Assembly (NCBI GenBank): GCA_007121535.1
Contig: SKKK01000025.1
Span: forward strand, 1-56,491
Length of the DNA stretch: 56,491 nucleotides
Source of the DNA: Planctomycetaceae bacterium
Lineage (GTDB): Bacteria > Planctomycetota > Planctomycetia > Pirellulales > Pirellulaceae
Direction: 5' to 3'
This document shows, piece after piece, positions 35,853 through 45,000 of this stretch. A program made the translations under genes and the position numbers. Below the pieces are notes generated by a model. That model did no database searches, had not been told where the DNA came from, and saw only the letters and a program-made list of their open reading frames with translations. Every line of letters starts with the position of its first letter. Within the stretch, counting starts at the first letter, position 1.

Positions 35853-36074
35853 GACAATTGGTCCCTGTTGCTGAGTCAGACGTTCGGCAGCCCCCAAAAT
35901 GCATCGATCACAAAGCATTCCGGCGTCCTTTGATCCGGCCGCTATCCCATCCGACATAATCTCTCGATTCTACAATAATCGATCCAAACGGAAAACGTTG
36001 CAATTCACCTACCCGTCCACACAGCAACATCGAACCATCTAGAAATACCTGGCCAGGCGTTTCTTTTCAACTAG

Positions 36075-36197
36075 GGTAGCCTTGTATGGGGGGCGTACCG
36101 AGGTCGGGAGTCGTTTTCGGGCAAGCTTGTTTCCTCATGGTTCTTTGTTGGCCGAAAACGACTCCCGACCCCGTAGCGTTACCCGTGCAAGGCTACC
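36075..36197. mobile_element. Nested palindromic MITE-like element (copy 3)
   Basis: The outer arms GGTAGCCTTG (36075-36084) and CAAGGCTACC (36188-36197) are perfect inverted repeats. Inside lies a second pair, GGTCGGGAGTCGTTTTCGG (36102-36120) against its complement at 36150-36170. The inner core matches the elements at 20767-20841 and 26182-26315. No coding frame is present. Confidence 0.7.
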
Positions 36198-36250
36198 GGA
36201 AACGCAAACACATTCCCGGCCGGGTGCTTGGGCATCCACGGTTCCAGCTA

Positions 36251-36352
36251 AGCACCGTTCGAGAAATAACTGACGCACTTTCTGACCCCCTCACCCTGCC
36301 CTCTCCCCTGAGGGGCGAGGGGACATCGGACAGTTATTTCTCGAACGGTGCT
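36251..36352. repeat. Perfect 22-bp inverted repeat abutting the SDR stop codon
   Basis: The left arm 36251-36272 (AGCACCGTTCGAGAAATAAC then TG) is matched perfectly by 36331-36352. The 58-base centre contains its own partial hairpin (CCCCTGAGGGG). The right arm runs into the TAG stop of the SDR gene. It is a different sequence family from the GGGGTC elements. It may act as a terminator. With the nested element before it, it fills most of the 498-base gap 35853-36350; the rest holds the promoter side of the C45 gene. Confidence 0.75.
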
Positions 36353-37157
36353 AACGTGTCATTTTGTTCAGAATCCAATCGCCCAGCGTGGGTGAAAGCT
36401 GGGCCAGGGCGAACAGCCAGCGAGCGCGGCCGGGCATGACCAATTCCGGTCGCCGGCGCTCGCACGCGCGCAAAATCGCGGACACCAGTTTCTCCGGCGA
36501 AACGCCCTTCAGCCGTACACCGGCGCCGGGTTGGCGAGCCGATTCGGGAAGCTCAGCCGCTTGGTCGTCGTAACGTCGCCCGGCATCGGCCCTCGCGATC
36601 GGCCCCGGACAAACCAGCAGCACGTGGACCCCGCGAGGATTCAGCTCCAGACGCAATTGTTGCGAGTAAGCGGCGACCGGAAATTTGCTGGCCGCGTAGC
36701 CACCCAGATGACGCGAGGCCGATTTGGCAGCCAGCGAGCCGATGTTGATGATGTGACCTTTCGATTCGATCAAATCCGCCCCGAAAGCTCGAGTACACCG
36801 CACCATCGCCAAGAAATTCAGGTCCAACAACTGCTGGAACTGCTCGGGAGTCGTCTCCAACACGCTGCCGCGCGCCGATCGGCCCGCACAGTTCACCAGC
36901 ACATCCACCCGCCCAAAACGTTGATGGCTCTGCTGGACCAAGCGGTCAACATCCGATTGTCGCGTGATATCGGTGGGAACTCCGATGACCTCGGTGCCCG
37001 AGTCACTGAGAGCTTGGGTGGCAGCCGTCAATTGAGGATCGTCCAACGCTGCCAAGACCAACCGGCCACCGGCCCCAGCAAACGCCTTGGCGATCACGCA
37101 TCCCAACCCCTGAGATCCACCCGTGACCACCACCGTCTTGTCTTTCCAATATTCCAT
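36351..37157 (-). CDS. Short-chain dehydrogenase/reductase (SDR)
   Basis: A 268-residue classical SDR. The cofactor motif TGGSQGLG (about 12-19), NCAGRSARG near 90, the catalytic GSLAAKSASRHLGGYAASKF (Ser, Tyr and Lys of the YxxxK) and CPGPIARADA are all visible. The C-terminal region (RPELVMPGRARWLFALAQLS) resembles DHRS7-like or 3-ketosphinganine reductase-like SDRs, which are membrane associated, though this is only suggestive. The substrate cannot be told. The stop codon TAG lies at the boundary of a perfect inverted repeat, so the last codons may have been shaped by the insertion. Confidence 0.87.
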   Translation of the reverse strand: MEYWKDKTVVVTGGSQGLGCVIAKAFAGAGGRLVLAALDDPQLTAATQALSDSGTEVIGVPTDITRQSDVDRLVQQSHQRFGRVDVLVNCAGRSARGSVLETTPEQFQQLLDLNFLAMVRCTRAFGADLIESKGHIINIGSLAAKSASRHLGGYAASKFPVAAYSQQLRLELNPRGVHVLLVCPGPIARADAGRRYDDQAAELPESARQPGAGVRLKGVSPEKLVSAILRACERRRPELVMPGRARWLFALAQLSPTLGDWILNKMTR

Positions 37158-37885
37158 CGTAAAAGCCCGGTAGGAACCTCGTGGTTGTCGCTCGATTCGA
37201 ATTGACCCAAAAGGCAGAAGGATCGAAAAAAATGACTATCGATTTTTGGTGAGCGGCACGGCGCTAGCCGCCGGTGACGACGACCCATTCATTCCCGAAA
37301 AAACGGCTTTTGGCGCCTTGCAGGTCAAGGTGTCCAGGTGCAATGTGAGTGGCATCGGGCTAGCGCCATTCGGGTCTTGAGCAACGGTGGCTAGCGCCAT
37401 TGCTTCGGGAACCGGTGGCTAGCGCCATGCCGCTGGGAACCGGTGGCTAGCGCCATGCCGCTGGGAAACGGTGGCTAGCGCCATGCCGCTGGGAAACGGT
37501 GGCTAGCGCCATTCCGCTGGGAACCGGTGGCTAGCGCCATTCCGCTCAGTGATTGCTTTGTTGATGCTAACCCACACATCGATTGCTGGCAAGCGAAGGA
37601 AACGATCTTGCGTCCGGTTGATCATGGATGCGTCGCGCACTCCCACCGAAATCTCGCGGAAAAAAATTTTTCTCATCACACCACGCAGGGCCTATTCCCC
37701 ATCCCCGTTTCCCTGTACACTGCTGCCGTATGACGTGTTACAGAAAAATAATCCGTACGAAACTTCTTCAGCAAGAAGGGGGGGCTGAGCCTTGGGGATT
37801 GCATGCTGAAAACTAAGCAAACGCTGGATACATAACGACAATCCCGCACCTTTTTCTGGAACAGTCTAACCTTCAGGAGGTAGAA
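37158..37885. other. 728-base gene-free region rich in GCTAGC repeats, upstream of the DUF1559 gene
   Basis: It holds a half-site GAGCGGCACGGCGCTAGCCG then CCGGT at 37251-37275 and the tandem array at 37358-37548. The remaining sequence to 37885 contains no supported gene. A strong AGGAGGT ribosome-binding site (about 37876-37882) precedes the DUF1559 ATG. Confidence 0.7.
37358..37548 (+). repeat. Tandem array of about seven 28-bp GGCTAGCGCC units
   Basis: GGCTAGCGCC occurs at 37358, 37389, 37417, 37445, 37473, 37501 and 37529. The last six are exactly 28 bases apart with the unit GGTGGCTAGCGCCATTCCGC then TGGGAAC and few substitutions (T/G before CCGC, C/A before the GG). The first unit is degenerate. 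There are no spacers, so it is a direct tandem repeat, not a CRISPR. The same unit appears inverted downstream of the next gene. Confidence 0.92.
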
Positions 37886-38929
37886 ATGAAGAATAGACGG
37901 GGATTCACCTTGGTCGAGTTATTGGTCGTGATCGCCATTATCGGCGTGCTGGTCGCCTTGTTGCTGCCCGCGGTCCAAGCAGCTCGTGAGGCGGCTCGGC
38001 GAATGAGCTGTACCAATAATTTGAAGCAGATCACGTTGGCGCTGCACAACTTTCACGACACCCACCGGGCCTTTCCCACAGGCTCGCCGTCGCGAACCTG
38101 TCCCGGATACGAGCACATCCCAGCTTGGCAGTACCGCTGGGGCCCGCTGGCGATGCTGACGCCCTACATGGAACAGTTCAATCTGTACCAGTCATTGAAC
38201 CTGGACGTACCCCTTTATGGTCATACTGGGGTGTTCAATGGACCGGGAGTTGGAGTGCATCCGGACAATCACGAGGCTTTGACGCAGGAGGTTGCCTTCT
38301 TCTATTGTCCCAGCGATCAGGCACGTAAGCAATTCGTCCCGGACGCCGAGCTTGAATATGCCGGCACCAATTATATGGCATGCTGGGGCCGTGGCGCGCC
38401 GACGGCGACGGGCACCGCCGTTTTTGATACCGACGGGTTGTTCAACAACAATCGAGCGATTCGCTTTGCCGATGTCACCGATGGAACCAGTCACACTGCC
38501 GCATTCTCGGAAAGTTTACTGGCGACTGCCAACCTTTCGTTCGCCGGCGGCGAGATCCTCACGCGGCAGAACAGGGGACTGGTCGTCGTTGGGGAGCGCA
38601 GCAGTAACGATCCGTTCCTGACGGAAGAATTCTGCACGCGATTCGGTGAGCCCGTCGCCGCCCGCACCAGTCGCTCGGTACGCTGGTTCGACGGGTTTGT
38701 GCTGTACACGGCCTACTATCACTGGTGGGGGCCGAACTCGGAGATCCCCGATTGTTCGAAATGGGGGCCTTTACGATCTCTTTGGCAGATGGCCCGCAGC
38801 CGACATCCGGGCGGCGTCAACGTCAGCTTCGTCGACGGCTCGGTTCACTTCATATCCGACACGATCGATTTGGACACGTGGCGAGCGATGGGATCGCGCG
38901 ACGGCGGCGAAGTGATCTCGTCGTGGTAA
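37886..38929 (+). CDS. DUF1559 pilin-like protein
   Basis: A 347-residue protein of the large planctomycete DUF1559 family. The N-terminus MKNRRGFTLVELLVVIAIIG is a type IV prepilin/pseudopilin signal (cleavage G-F, N-methylation expected) followed by VLVALLLPAVQAAREAARR. The C-terminus carries the H-X9-DG motif (HPGGVNVSFVDGSVHF). The intervening domain has family features such as NNLKQITLALHNFHDTHRAF and FADVTDGTSHTAAFSE. AGGAGGT lies just upstream of the ATG. These proteins are thought to be surface or pseudopilus components. This one is bracketed by inverted tandem repeat arrays, suggesting mobility of the cassette or recombination between copies. Confidence 0.95.
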   Translation: MKNRRGFTLVELLVVIAIIGVLVALLLPAVQAAREAARRMSCTNNLKQITLALHNFHDTHRAFPTGSPSRTCPGYEHIPAWQYRWGPLAMLTPYMEQFNLYQSLNLDVPLYGHTGVFNGPGVGVHPDNHEALTQEVAFFYCPSDQARKQFVPDAELEYAGTNYMACWGRGAPTATGTAVFDTDGLFNNNRAIRFADVTDGTSHTAAFSESLLATANLSFAGGEILTRQNRGLVVVGERSSNDPFLTEEFCTRFGEPVAARTSRSVRWFDGFVLYTAYYHWWGPNSEIPDCSKWGPLRSLWQMARSRHPGGVNVSFVDGSVHFISDTIDLDTWRAMGSRDGGEVISSW

Positions 38930-38951
38930 GGACCGTCAGCGGAACAAGTGA

Positions 38952-39038
38952 GCGGAATGGCGCTAGCCACCGTTCCCGAAGCGGACTGGCGCTAGCCACC
39001 GTTCCCGAAGCGGAATGGCGCTAGCCACCGTTCCCGAA
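38952..39038 (-). repeat. Three 29-bp units of the GGCTAGCGCC repeat, inverted relative to the left array
   Basis: GCGGAATGGCGCTAGCCACC then GTTCCCGAA is repeated at 38952, 38981 (one change) and 39010. Its complement equals the unit of the array at 37358-37548. The two arrays face each other across the DUF1559 gene and could pair as a long-range hairpin or recombine. Confidence 0.9.
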
Positions 39039-39121
39039 CCGCACCTAAAAATCGTAGCCACGATCGCCAGACCGTGAAACTCCAATACTTGCAACCTTTT
39101 TTTTCAGAAAGCAGACCCTCC

Positions 39122-39997
39122 ATGAATCGTTTGCATGCCAATCGTAGAATTGCCAAGATTTCCTGGATTGTCGCCACCTTGGTGTTGATCGCAGCGGTCG
39201 CGCGACCGGCTGTCGCCACCGAATCACCCACCCAGTTGTACCTGGTGGGGGTCGGGCCTGGCGATCCCGATCTGATCACCCTGCGCGCGATCGATACGAT
39301 CAAGCGGGCCGATATCATTTTCTGCATGGAAAGCATCAAGGAGCGGTTTTCCGAGCTGATGCAGGACAAACAGGTGATCCACGGATACTGGCGTCTGTTT
39401 CCCTTCTACGGCCAAGACATTGAAGATCTGGAGGGTGACCAGCGGGCCGAGGCCGAAAAACTGGCGGTCCGGCGAAACGAGTTCATCGCCATGGTTCGCA
39501 AGGCAGTTGCAGACGGAAAGACGATAGCGATCGTCGACAGCGGCGATCCGCTGATCTACGGACCGTGGGCTTGGACCATGGAGGAATTCGAGGACTTGAA
39601 ACCGGTGGTCGTCCCGGGGGTCAGCGCCTTCAACGCGGGAAACGCCGCGTTGCGGCGAGGGATCACGAACAGCGATTTCACGAACTCCGTCATCTTGACC
39701 GCCGCCGACTGGGAAGGCAAAACGGATACGATCGAACGGCTGTCCACACACCGGACGACCATGGCGCTGTTCACGATGCGGACGGAATTCGAGGAGTTTA
39801 TTCGCAAGTTGGCGATCAACTATCCGGCGGAGACGCCGCTGGCCGTCGTCAAATTCGCCGGCTATGCTGATCGAGAACAGGTGATTCAGGCCACGGTTGG
39901 GACCATTCTGGAAGAGGTTGGGCAGGAGGATCTGCCGTTCGAGTACATGATCTACGTGGGCGACTTCCTGAACTTTCGGTACCGGAAGGAACAGTAG
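39122..39997 (+). CDS. Apparently exported tetrapyrrole methylase-fold protein (CbiF-like)
   Basis: A 291-residue protein whose body is a tetrapyrrole (corrin/porphyrin) methylase: SAM-loop YLVGVGPGDPDLITLRAIDT near 41, DSGDPLIYGPWAWTMEEF near 140, VPGVSAFNAGNAALRRGI near 160, and PLAVVKFAGYADREQVIQAT. These match precorrin-4/CbiF-type enzymes. Unlike those cytoplasmic enzymes it begins with what looks like a Sec signal peptide (NRRIAKISWIVATLVLIAAV...AVATES). SAM is not expected outside the cytoplasm, so it may bind a tetrapyrrole or metal complex rather than methylate, or the segment may be an anchor. The DUF4198 gene follows after 44 bases, very likely co-transcribed. The fold is secure; the location and role are not. 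Confidence 0.85.
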   Translation: MNRLHANRRIAKISWIVATLVLIAAVARPAVATESPTQLYLVGVGPGDPDLITLRAIDTIKRADIIFCMESIKERFSELMQDKQVIHGYWRLFPFYGQDIEDLEGDQRAEAEKLAVRRNEFIAMVRKAVADGKTIAIVDSGDPLIYGPWAWTMEEFEDLKPVVVPGVSAFNAGNAALRRGITNSDFTNSVILTAADWEGKTDTIERLSTHRTTMALFTMRTEFEEFIRKLAINYPAETPLAVVKFAGYADREQVIQATVGTILEEVGQEDLPFEYMIYVGDFLNFRYRKEQ

Positions 39998-40041
39998 GTT
40001 CTTTCCCAACTGGGTAACACAAAATCCAAGCGAGAAACAAG

Positions 40042-40893
40042 ATGATTCAAAAGAACATGGCACGTGCCCGATTTTGTTTGGTTGCGATCTTCGCAGCGGT
40101 TTCTTCATTTTCGTTCACACCGGCGGCCGTCGGTCATGAGGTCTGGATCGAGGCTGATGTGTCGGCCACCGTGGGACAGGAAATGGACGTGTGGCTGTAT
40201 TGGGGCCATGCGGGCAACAAAGAAAGCGGTGATCGTCTGGCGGCTCAGTTGAGCAAGCTGACGGCGTTTGCCCAGACAGCCGGCGGCCGCGAAGTTCTGG
40301 AACTGGAAATGGCCGATGACGGTTTCGTCACGAAGTTCACGCCCGAGACTCCGGGGTATGTCGGACTGGGCGCAGAACTGCAGGTGGGCATCGTCGATCG
40401 ACAAGTCCACTCGATTCCCGCTTATACCCGCATCGTGATGTACGGCAAAACGATCACTCGCGTCGCGGGCGACGTTCAAGCGAGGCCCGCTCCGATCGGC
40501 TTGGATCTGGAATTGGTCCCGGTCGCTCCGGATGCTCAGCCGAAGGTCGGTGATCTGATGACGGTTCGCGTCTTGCACAAGGGGCAGCCCGTTGGCGGCC
40601 GTCAGGTCCAGATCAGAGCGGCCACGGTGGGCGGTCGCCAGACGATGGATGACCCGCGAGTGCAGAATTGGGAGTGGTCGACCGAAGCGATGGCCGACCC
40701 GCGGACCGGCGAAGCAACCTTTCCGTTGATCGTCGCCGGCCAGCACCTGTTCATCGTCCGGTACACCGACGAGACCCCCGGAACTTACGACGGGCCGCGA
40801 AACGACAAATCGGACTTCAGCTACCTGAGGCCAGGGGACACCTTCGAACGGACCATGCACGTTTCGACGCTGACCGTCCAAGTCGCCGAATAG
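40042..40893 (+). CDS. Exported DUF4198 protein, candidate metal-uptake component
   Basis: A 283-residue protein with a signal peptide (RARFCLVAIFAAVSSFSFTP...VGHE), so the mature N-terminus would start HEVWIEAD with a histidine, as in many DUF4198 proteins. Two beta-rich domains follow; the second carries the Ig-like RVLHKGQPVGGRQVQIRAAT and GEATFPLIVAGQHLFIVRYT. DUF4198 proteins include periplasmic parts linked to nickel or cobalt transport. Paired with a tetrapyrrole methylase-like protein, handling of a metal or corrinoid outside the cytoplasm is plausible but unproven. ATG 40042 follows GAGAAACAAG; ATG 40057 is an alternative. It is convergent with the EF-hand gene. Confidence 0.82.
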   Translation: MIQKNMARARFCLVAIFAAVSSFSFTPAAVGHEVWIEADVSATVGQEMDVWLYWGHAGNKESGDRLAAQLSKLTAFAQTAGGREVLELEMADDGFVTKFTPETPGYVGLGAELQVGIVDRQVHSIPAYTRIVMYGKTITRVAGDVQARPAPIGLDLELVPVAPDAQPKVGDLMTVRVLHKGQPVGGRQVQIRAATVGGRQTMDDPRVQNWEWSTEAMADPRTGEATFPLIVAGQHLFIVRYTDETPGTYDGPRNDKSDFSYLRPGDTFERTMHVSTLTVQVAE

Positions 40894-40913
40894 CCCGGGG
40901 AACAAACGTTATC

Positions 40914-41672
40914 CTACTCGTCGTCTGTCGGTTCGCGGACAAGTCGTTTTGGGCCTGCGGCGGCTTCCTGCGGCGTGATCACTCCGTCTCGATTGTGATC
41001 GTATGCCTCGAATTCCCGTATCGCGGCGGCAGAACCGGTCGGAGCGAATTCCGACAGCGTGATCTGGCCGTCGCCATCTGCGTCCAGTTCGTGGAACCAA
41101 GCGGGCAATCCTGGCGGCAACCGCGACGGTTTCACAGTGAACTGCTTCTGGCCCGGTTGTTCCGAAGGCTTCACCGCTTCTTCTTCCGAAGGCATGTCGA
41201 CGGGTTTGCTGATGGCTTCCGGAACCAGCGGGACCGAGTCGCCTGCGGCCAGCACGTCGTACAGCAGCGGGGGCAAGCGATCAAGGGCCTCGGGTGTCAA
41301 CCGAATCCGTCGAGCGGAACCGTAATCGGCGATATATCGAGCCAGTTCGTGGACATCGATAAGACCGTCGCCGTTGGCGTCTGCCGCACTCGGATCGCCT
41401 CGCATTTCTTTCCATTCTTCCGGTTGAAGCACACCGTCACCATTGGCATCATATTCGTCAATCAGGTGCTGTGCGTAGCGCATGACATTTAGCGGAACGG
41501 GTATCGTCTGTTCCGCCGCCAATGCTGCGAATCCCAGGGTAAGGACCATCAACCCAAGCAAAACAGCCAGGCTGACGGCGGTGCAGTGACCGTTGCGGAT
41601 GGTCGAGGGCACTCGGAAACGACCGAGTCCGTGTGATCGTTCGGCTTTACTGCGATGGCAAAAAGTCATCAT
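40914..41672 (-). CDS. Exported EF-hand calcium-binding protein
   Basis: A 252-residue protein. A polar N-terminus leads to a hydrophobic signal (AVSLAVLLGLMVLTLGFAAL, then AAEQ). Four EF-hand loops are plain: DANGDGVLQPEEW, DANGDGLIDVHEL, DADGDGQITLSEF and DHNRDGVITPQEA. They are grouped two and two, separated by a Pro/Glu/Lys-rich linker. All have the Asp residues and terminal Glu for Ca2+ binding. Such proteins are abundant in planctomycetes, often surface-associated. Two ATGs in a row (41672, 41669) follow GGAAGG. Confidence 0.9.
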   Translation of the reverse strand: MMTFCHRSKAERSHGLGRFRVPSTIRNGHCTAVSLAVLLGLMVLTLGFAALAAEQTIPVPLNVMRYAQHLIDEYDANGDGVLQPEEWKEMRGDPSAADANGDGLIDVHELARYIADYGSARRIRLTPEALDRLPPLLYDVLAAGDSVPLVPEAISKPVDMPSEEEAVKPSEQPGQKQFTVKPSRLPPGLPAWFHELDADGDGQITLSEFAPTGSAAAIREFEAYDHNRDGVITPQEAAAGPKRLVREPTDDE

Positions 41673-42077
41673 GCAACCCTTCCTCTGGAAAAAAACGGGA
41701 CGCTACTTCAGTGATTTCGATCGCCGATGCAGCCTTCCTTTACTATAATCAAACAGCTCGACCGATGCCAGGTTTGCCAAGGCCGGAGCGACCGAGTGGC
41801 AGCGGCCAACGAACCTGGGAACTTAGCGCGTTCAGCCTCGTCCAAATATGGGGTATCACGTATTTTGGGGACGATTCTCGCCCGTCGAGTCGATCACGAG
41901 GCCGCCCAGTGAACTTAACGATTTTACCGATCGTATCAGGCGCATCGCCCGCGACGCCGCTCTTCGAACTCGGAAATGATGGACGTTTTTGGTCGATTCG
42001 TGCGATCAGTAAAGATGCGTCACGTGGACACTTAGGGGAAAATAGGCAAATCAGAAATTTTAGCATTGACGAGAGCT
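41673..42077. other. 405-base divergent intergenic region
   Basis: This lies between the EF-hand gene and the giant secreted-protein gene, and must hold both promoters. A perfect TATAAT hexamer occurs at 41744-41749 on the plus strand but without a convincing -35 partner. No coding sequence or strong palindrome was seen. Confidence 0.45.
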
Positions 42078-45000
42078 ATGTTACTTAACAAACTGACCGC
42101 GCGTGCAAAACGATTCATCGCTCGAACCCGCCGATCCTCTCGAACCCGCGATCGCGGGCGTCGCACCTCGATGATCTTTGAATCTCTGGAAAACCGAAGC
42201 CTGCTGGCAGCGGATCTGCTGCAAGCTTTGTCTTTCGAGGATGCTGGTGCCTCGGCCGCATCGGAGTCTGTGGCAAGTACGACCTCGATGGCAAGTACGA
42301 CGTGGGCGGGGCCTGTGTCGACGATGTCGGTCGGGGAATCCTGGATGTCCGAGGCGGAAGGCGAATGGGCTGCCGAGGGGGAAGATGCCCCGGATCTTGT
42401 GGCATTTGCCAAGGCATTGACCGACGCCGGGGCGAAGATGTACACCGCGGCATGGTGTGCCTTCTGTTCGATGCAAAAACAGCTCTTTCAGGCTGGAGGC
42501 TCGTACCTGCCGGCCATCGAGGTCACCAATCCGGACCGAACGTTGAACGAGGTGGGCATCGAGAACAACATCACCAGTTTTCCCACTTGGGAGTTTCCCG
42601 ACCAGACGCGCGAATCAGGTCTGCTGGATCTGCAAACGCTTTCCGATCGCAGCGGGGTACCGATTCCCACGTCCAGCATTCCCTACCTGAAGCCGATCGA
42701 AGACAAGACGCTGCTGGCGACTTCGCCGCTGCATGTCGCTTTGGACGGCTACGATCCGAAGGGTGGTCCGTTGACGTACACGGTCAGCAGCGATAACCCT
42801 GAGGTCGAAGCGACGTTGATCGAGGGCAACCGGAGCATGAGGATCGAGGTTGCCGGATACGGCGATATGGTGTTTCAACTGTTCGAGCAGCGGGCGCCTC
42901 GACCGGCGGGGCGCGTGATCGAATTGGCCGAGTCGGGTTTTTACGACGGGATCCTCTTTCACCGGGTGATCGACGGATTCGTGATTCAAGGGGGCGATCC
43001 CACCGGTACCGGCACGGGTGGTTCCACCTTGGGTACGTTCGATGACCAGTATCACGTCGACCTGCAGCACAATCAAGCGGGCATTCTCTCGTTTGCCAAA
43101 TCGGCGGACGACACGAACGATTCGCAGTTCTTCGTCACGCTGGCGCCGACCCGCCACTTGGATTTCAATCATTCGATTTTCGGCATTCTGGTCGAAGGGT
43201 TGGACGTTTTACAGGCGATCGGCAGCACCGCGACGGGTGAAGGCGATCGTCCGATCCACGACATCCAAATGAATACCATCGAGATCTTTCAGGACACCGA
43301 GAATGCCGTGATGATGCTGAAGGCGGATCCGGAAGCGATCGGTCAACAAGCGAACATCACGGTCGCGGTCGACGATGGATTGGGCAACCAGACGCAAGAG
43401 ACTTTCCTGGTGACGGTAGCCGAGGATCCGTTTAATAGCGGCCCGTTCCTGGAAGATCTTCCCGATTTCGAGACCGCAGTGGGAACTCCCCTTGAAATCC
43501 AATTGTCGGCGATCGACGTGGAAGGCGACCCCGTGTTCTTCGACGCGGCGCCTGCTGGCAGTGTCGAATCGACGGTCGAAGTGGACAACGAGACGGGCCT
43601 GGTGACGGTGACGCCACCAGCCGGATACGTCGGCCCGATGCAAGTCTTGGTCGGGGTCCAGGCGTGGGACGGATCGGATCGATCCGATCCATGGGATACG
43701 CAGGTTGTCAACATCAACGTCGTGGGCGAACAGTTGCAACTGGAACTGGAACTGCTGCCCGAATCCGACTCGAACATCGTTGGTGATAACGTAACGAACA
43801 TCACCGAGATGACGTTCCGGATCAACAATACCGCCCCGGGGGGGCAGGTGCAGATCCTGTACAATGGCGCCGTGATCGGACAGGGTACGGCGACGGGAAC
43901 CAGCATCGACATCACCACCGACAACTTGGCAGCGTTGGGCGACGGCGTGTACCCGCTGACCGCGGTGCAGACGATCGATGGCGTTGCCGGCGATCCCTCG
44001 AACGAATTGACGGTCACCTTGGATACCACCCCGCCGGTTCCGCTGACTTCCACGCCGCCCACCACGGCGACCAACGGAGTCGAGTTGGTCTATGATGCAC
44101 AGCATCCGGAAGAAGGGACGCCTGGCTTCGAGTACTCGCTGGTCGATCCACCGCAGGGAGCCACGATCGATCCGGTGACGGGTGTGATGCGTTGGACACC
44201 CATCATCGATCAGGGCGGTGTGAACACGTTCCAGATCCTTGTGATGGATCTGGCAGGCAACACGCAGACTCAGGATCTGGCGATCGATGTGACGGTGGCA
44301 GAGCAACTGGTGATGATCGAGCTGGTCGTGGTCGATCAGGAGGAGAACCCCATCTCGACGATCACGGCGGGAGGAGAGTTTTGGGTCATCGCCTATGTCG
44401 AGGACTTACGCGAGCCGGCCGAAGGCGTCTTCGCTGCTTACGTGGACGTGCTATACGACCCGTCGATGGTCACCAGCCTGACCACCTCGCTTGCGGACGT
44501 GGAATTCGGCGACTTGTATCAGAATGGAAAATCCGGATTCTTTACCACTCCGGGACTGTTGGATGAAATCGGTGCGTTCGGGCCGACGTCGCCGGTCGGC
44601 GGCGGCAAAAAGGTGCTGTTCGCCGTTCCCTTCCGAGCCGACGAAGGGGGGCAGACAACGTTCGTGCTGGAACCGGCGGATCAGGTGGGCCGCGAGGTCT
44701 TGTTGTTCGGTCAGAACGAGCCGGTGTCATCGAACGCGGTCACCTTTGTCGATGCTGCTCTGAACGTGGAATCCGGGTTGACGGCCGTCGACGATCTGTT
44801 CAATGTGGACGAAGACAGTATCGCTTTCCCCTTGGATGTCCTGGCGAACGATGTCAACGAGACGGGCTTGCCGGTCGAAATCATCCAGGTGGGATTGACC
44901 AGCCAGGGAGGCACGGTGGAAATCTCGGGCGACGGACAGCAGGTGTTGTACACACCGTTGTCGAATTTCTTCGGCGAGGAAACCTTTACGTACACGATTG

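Noticed and set aside
37358-37548. CRISPR-like array
   Set aside because: The 28-base periodicity is exact but there are no spacers, only direct tandem units, and there are no cas genes.
41744-41749. Perfect TATAAT promoter hexamer
   Set aside because: No acceptable -35 element at 16-18 bases, and the planctomycete promoter consensus cannot be checked here.
43209-44306. A 365-codon minus-strand frame inside the giant secreted-protein gene
   Set aside because: Shadow of the plus-strand gene; Arg/His-rich with no motif.
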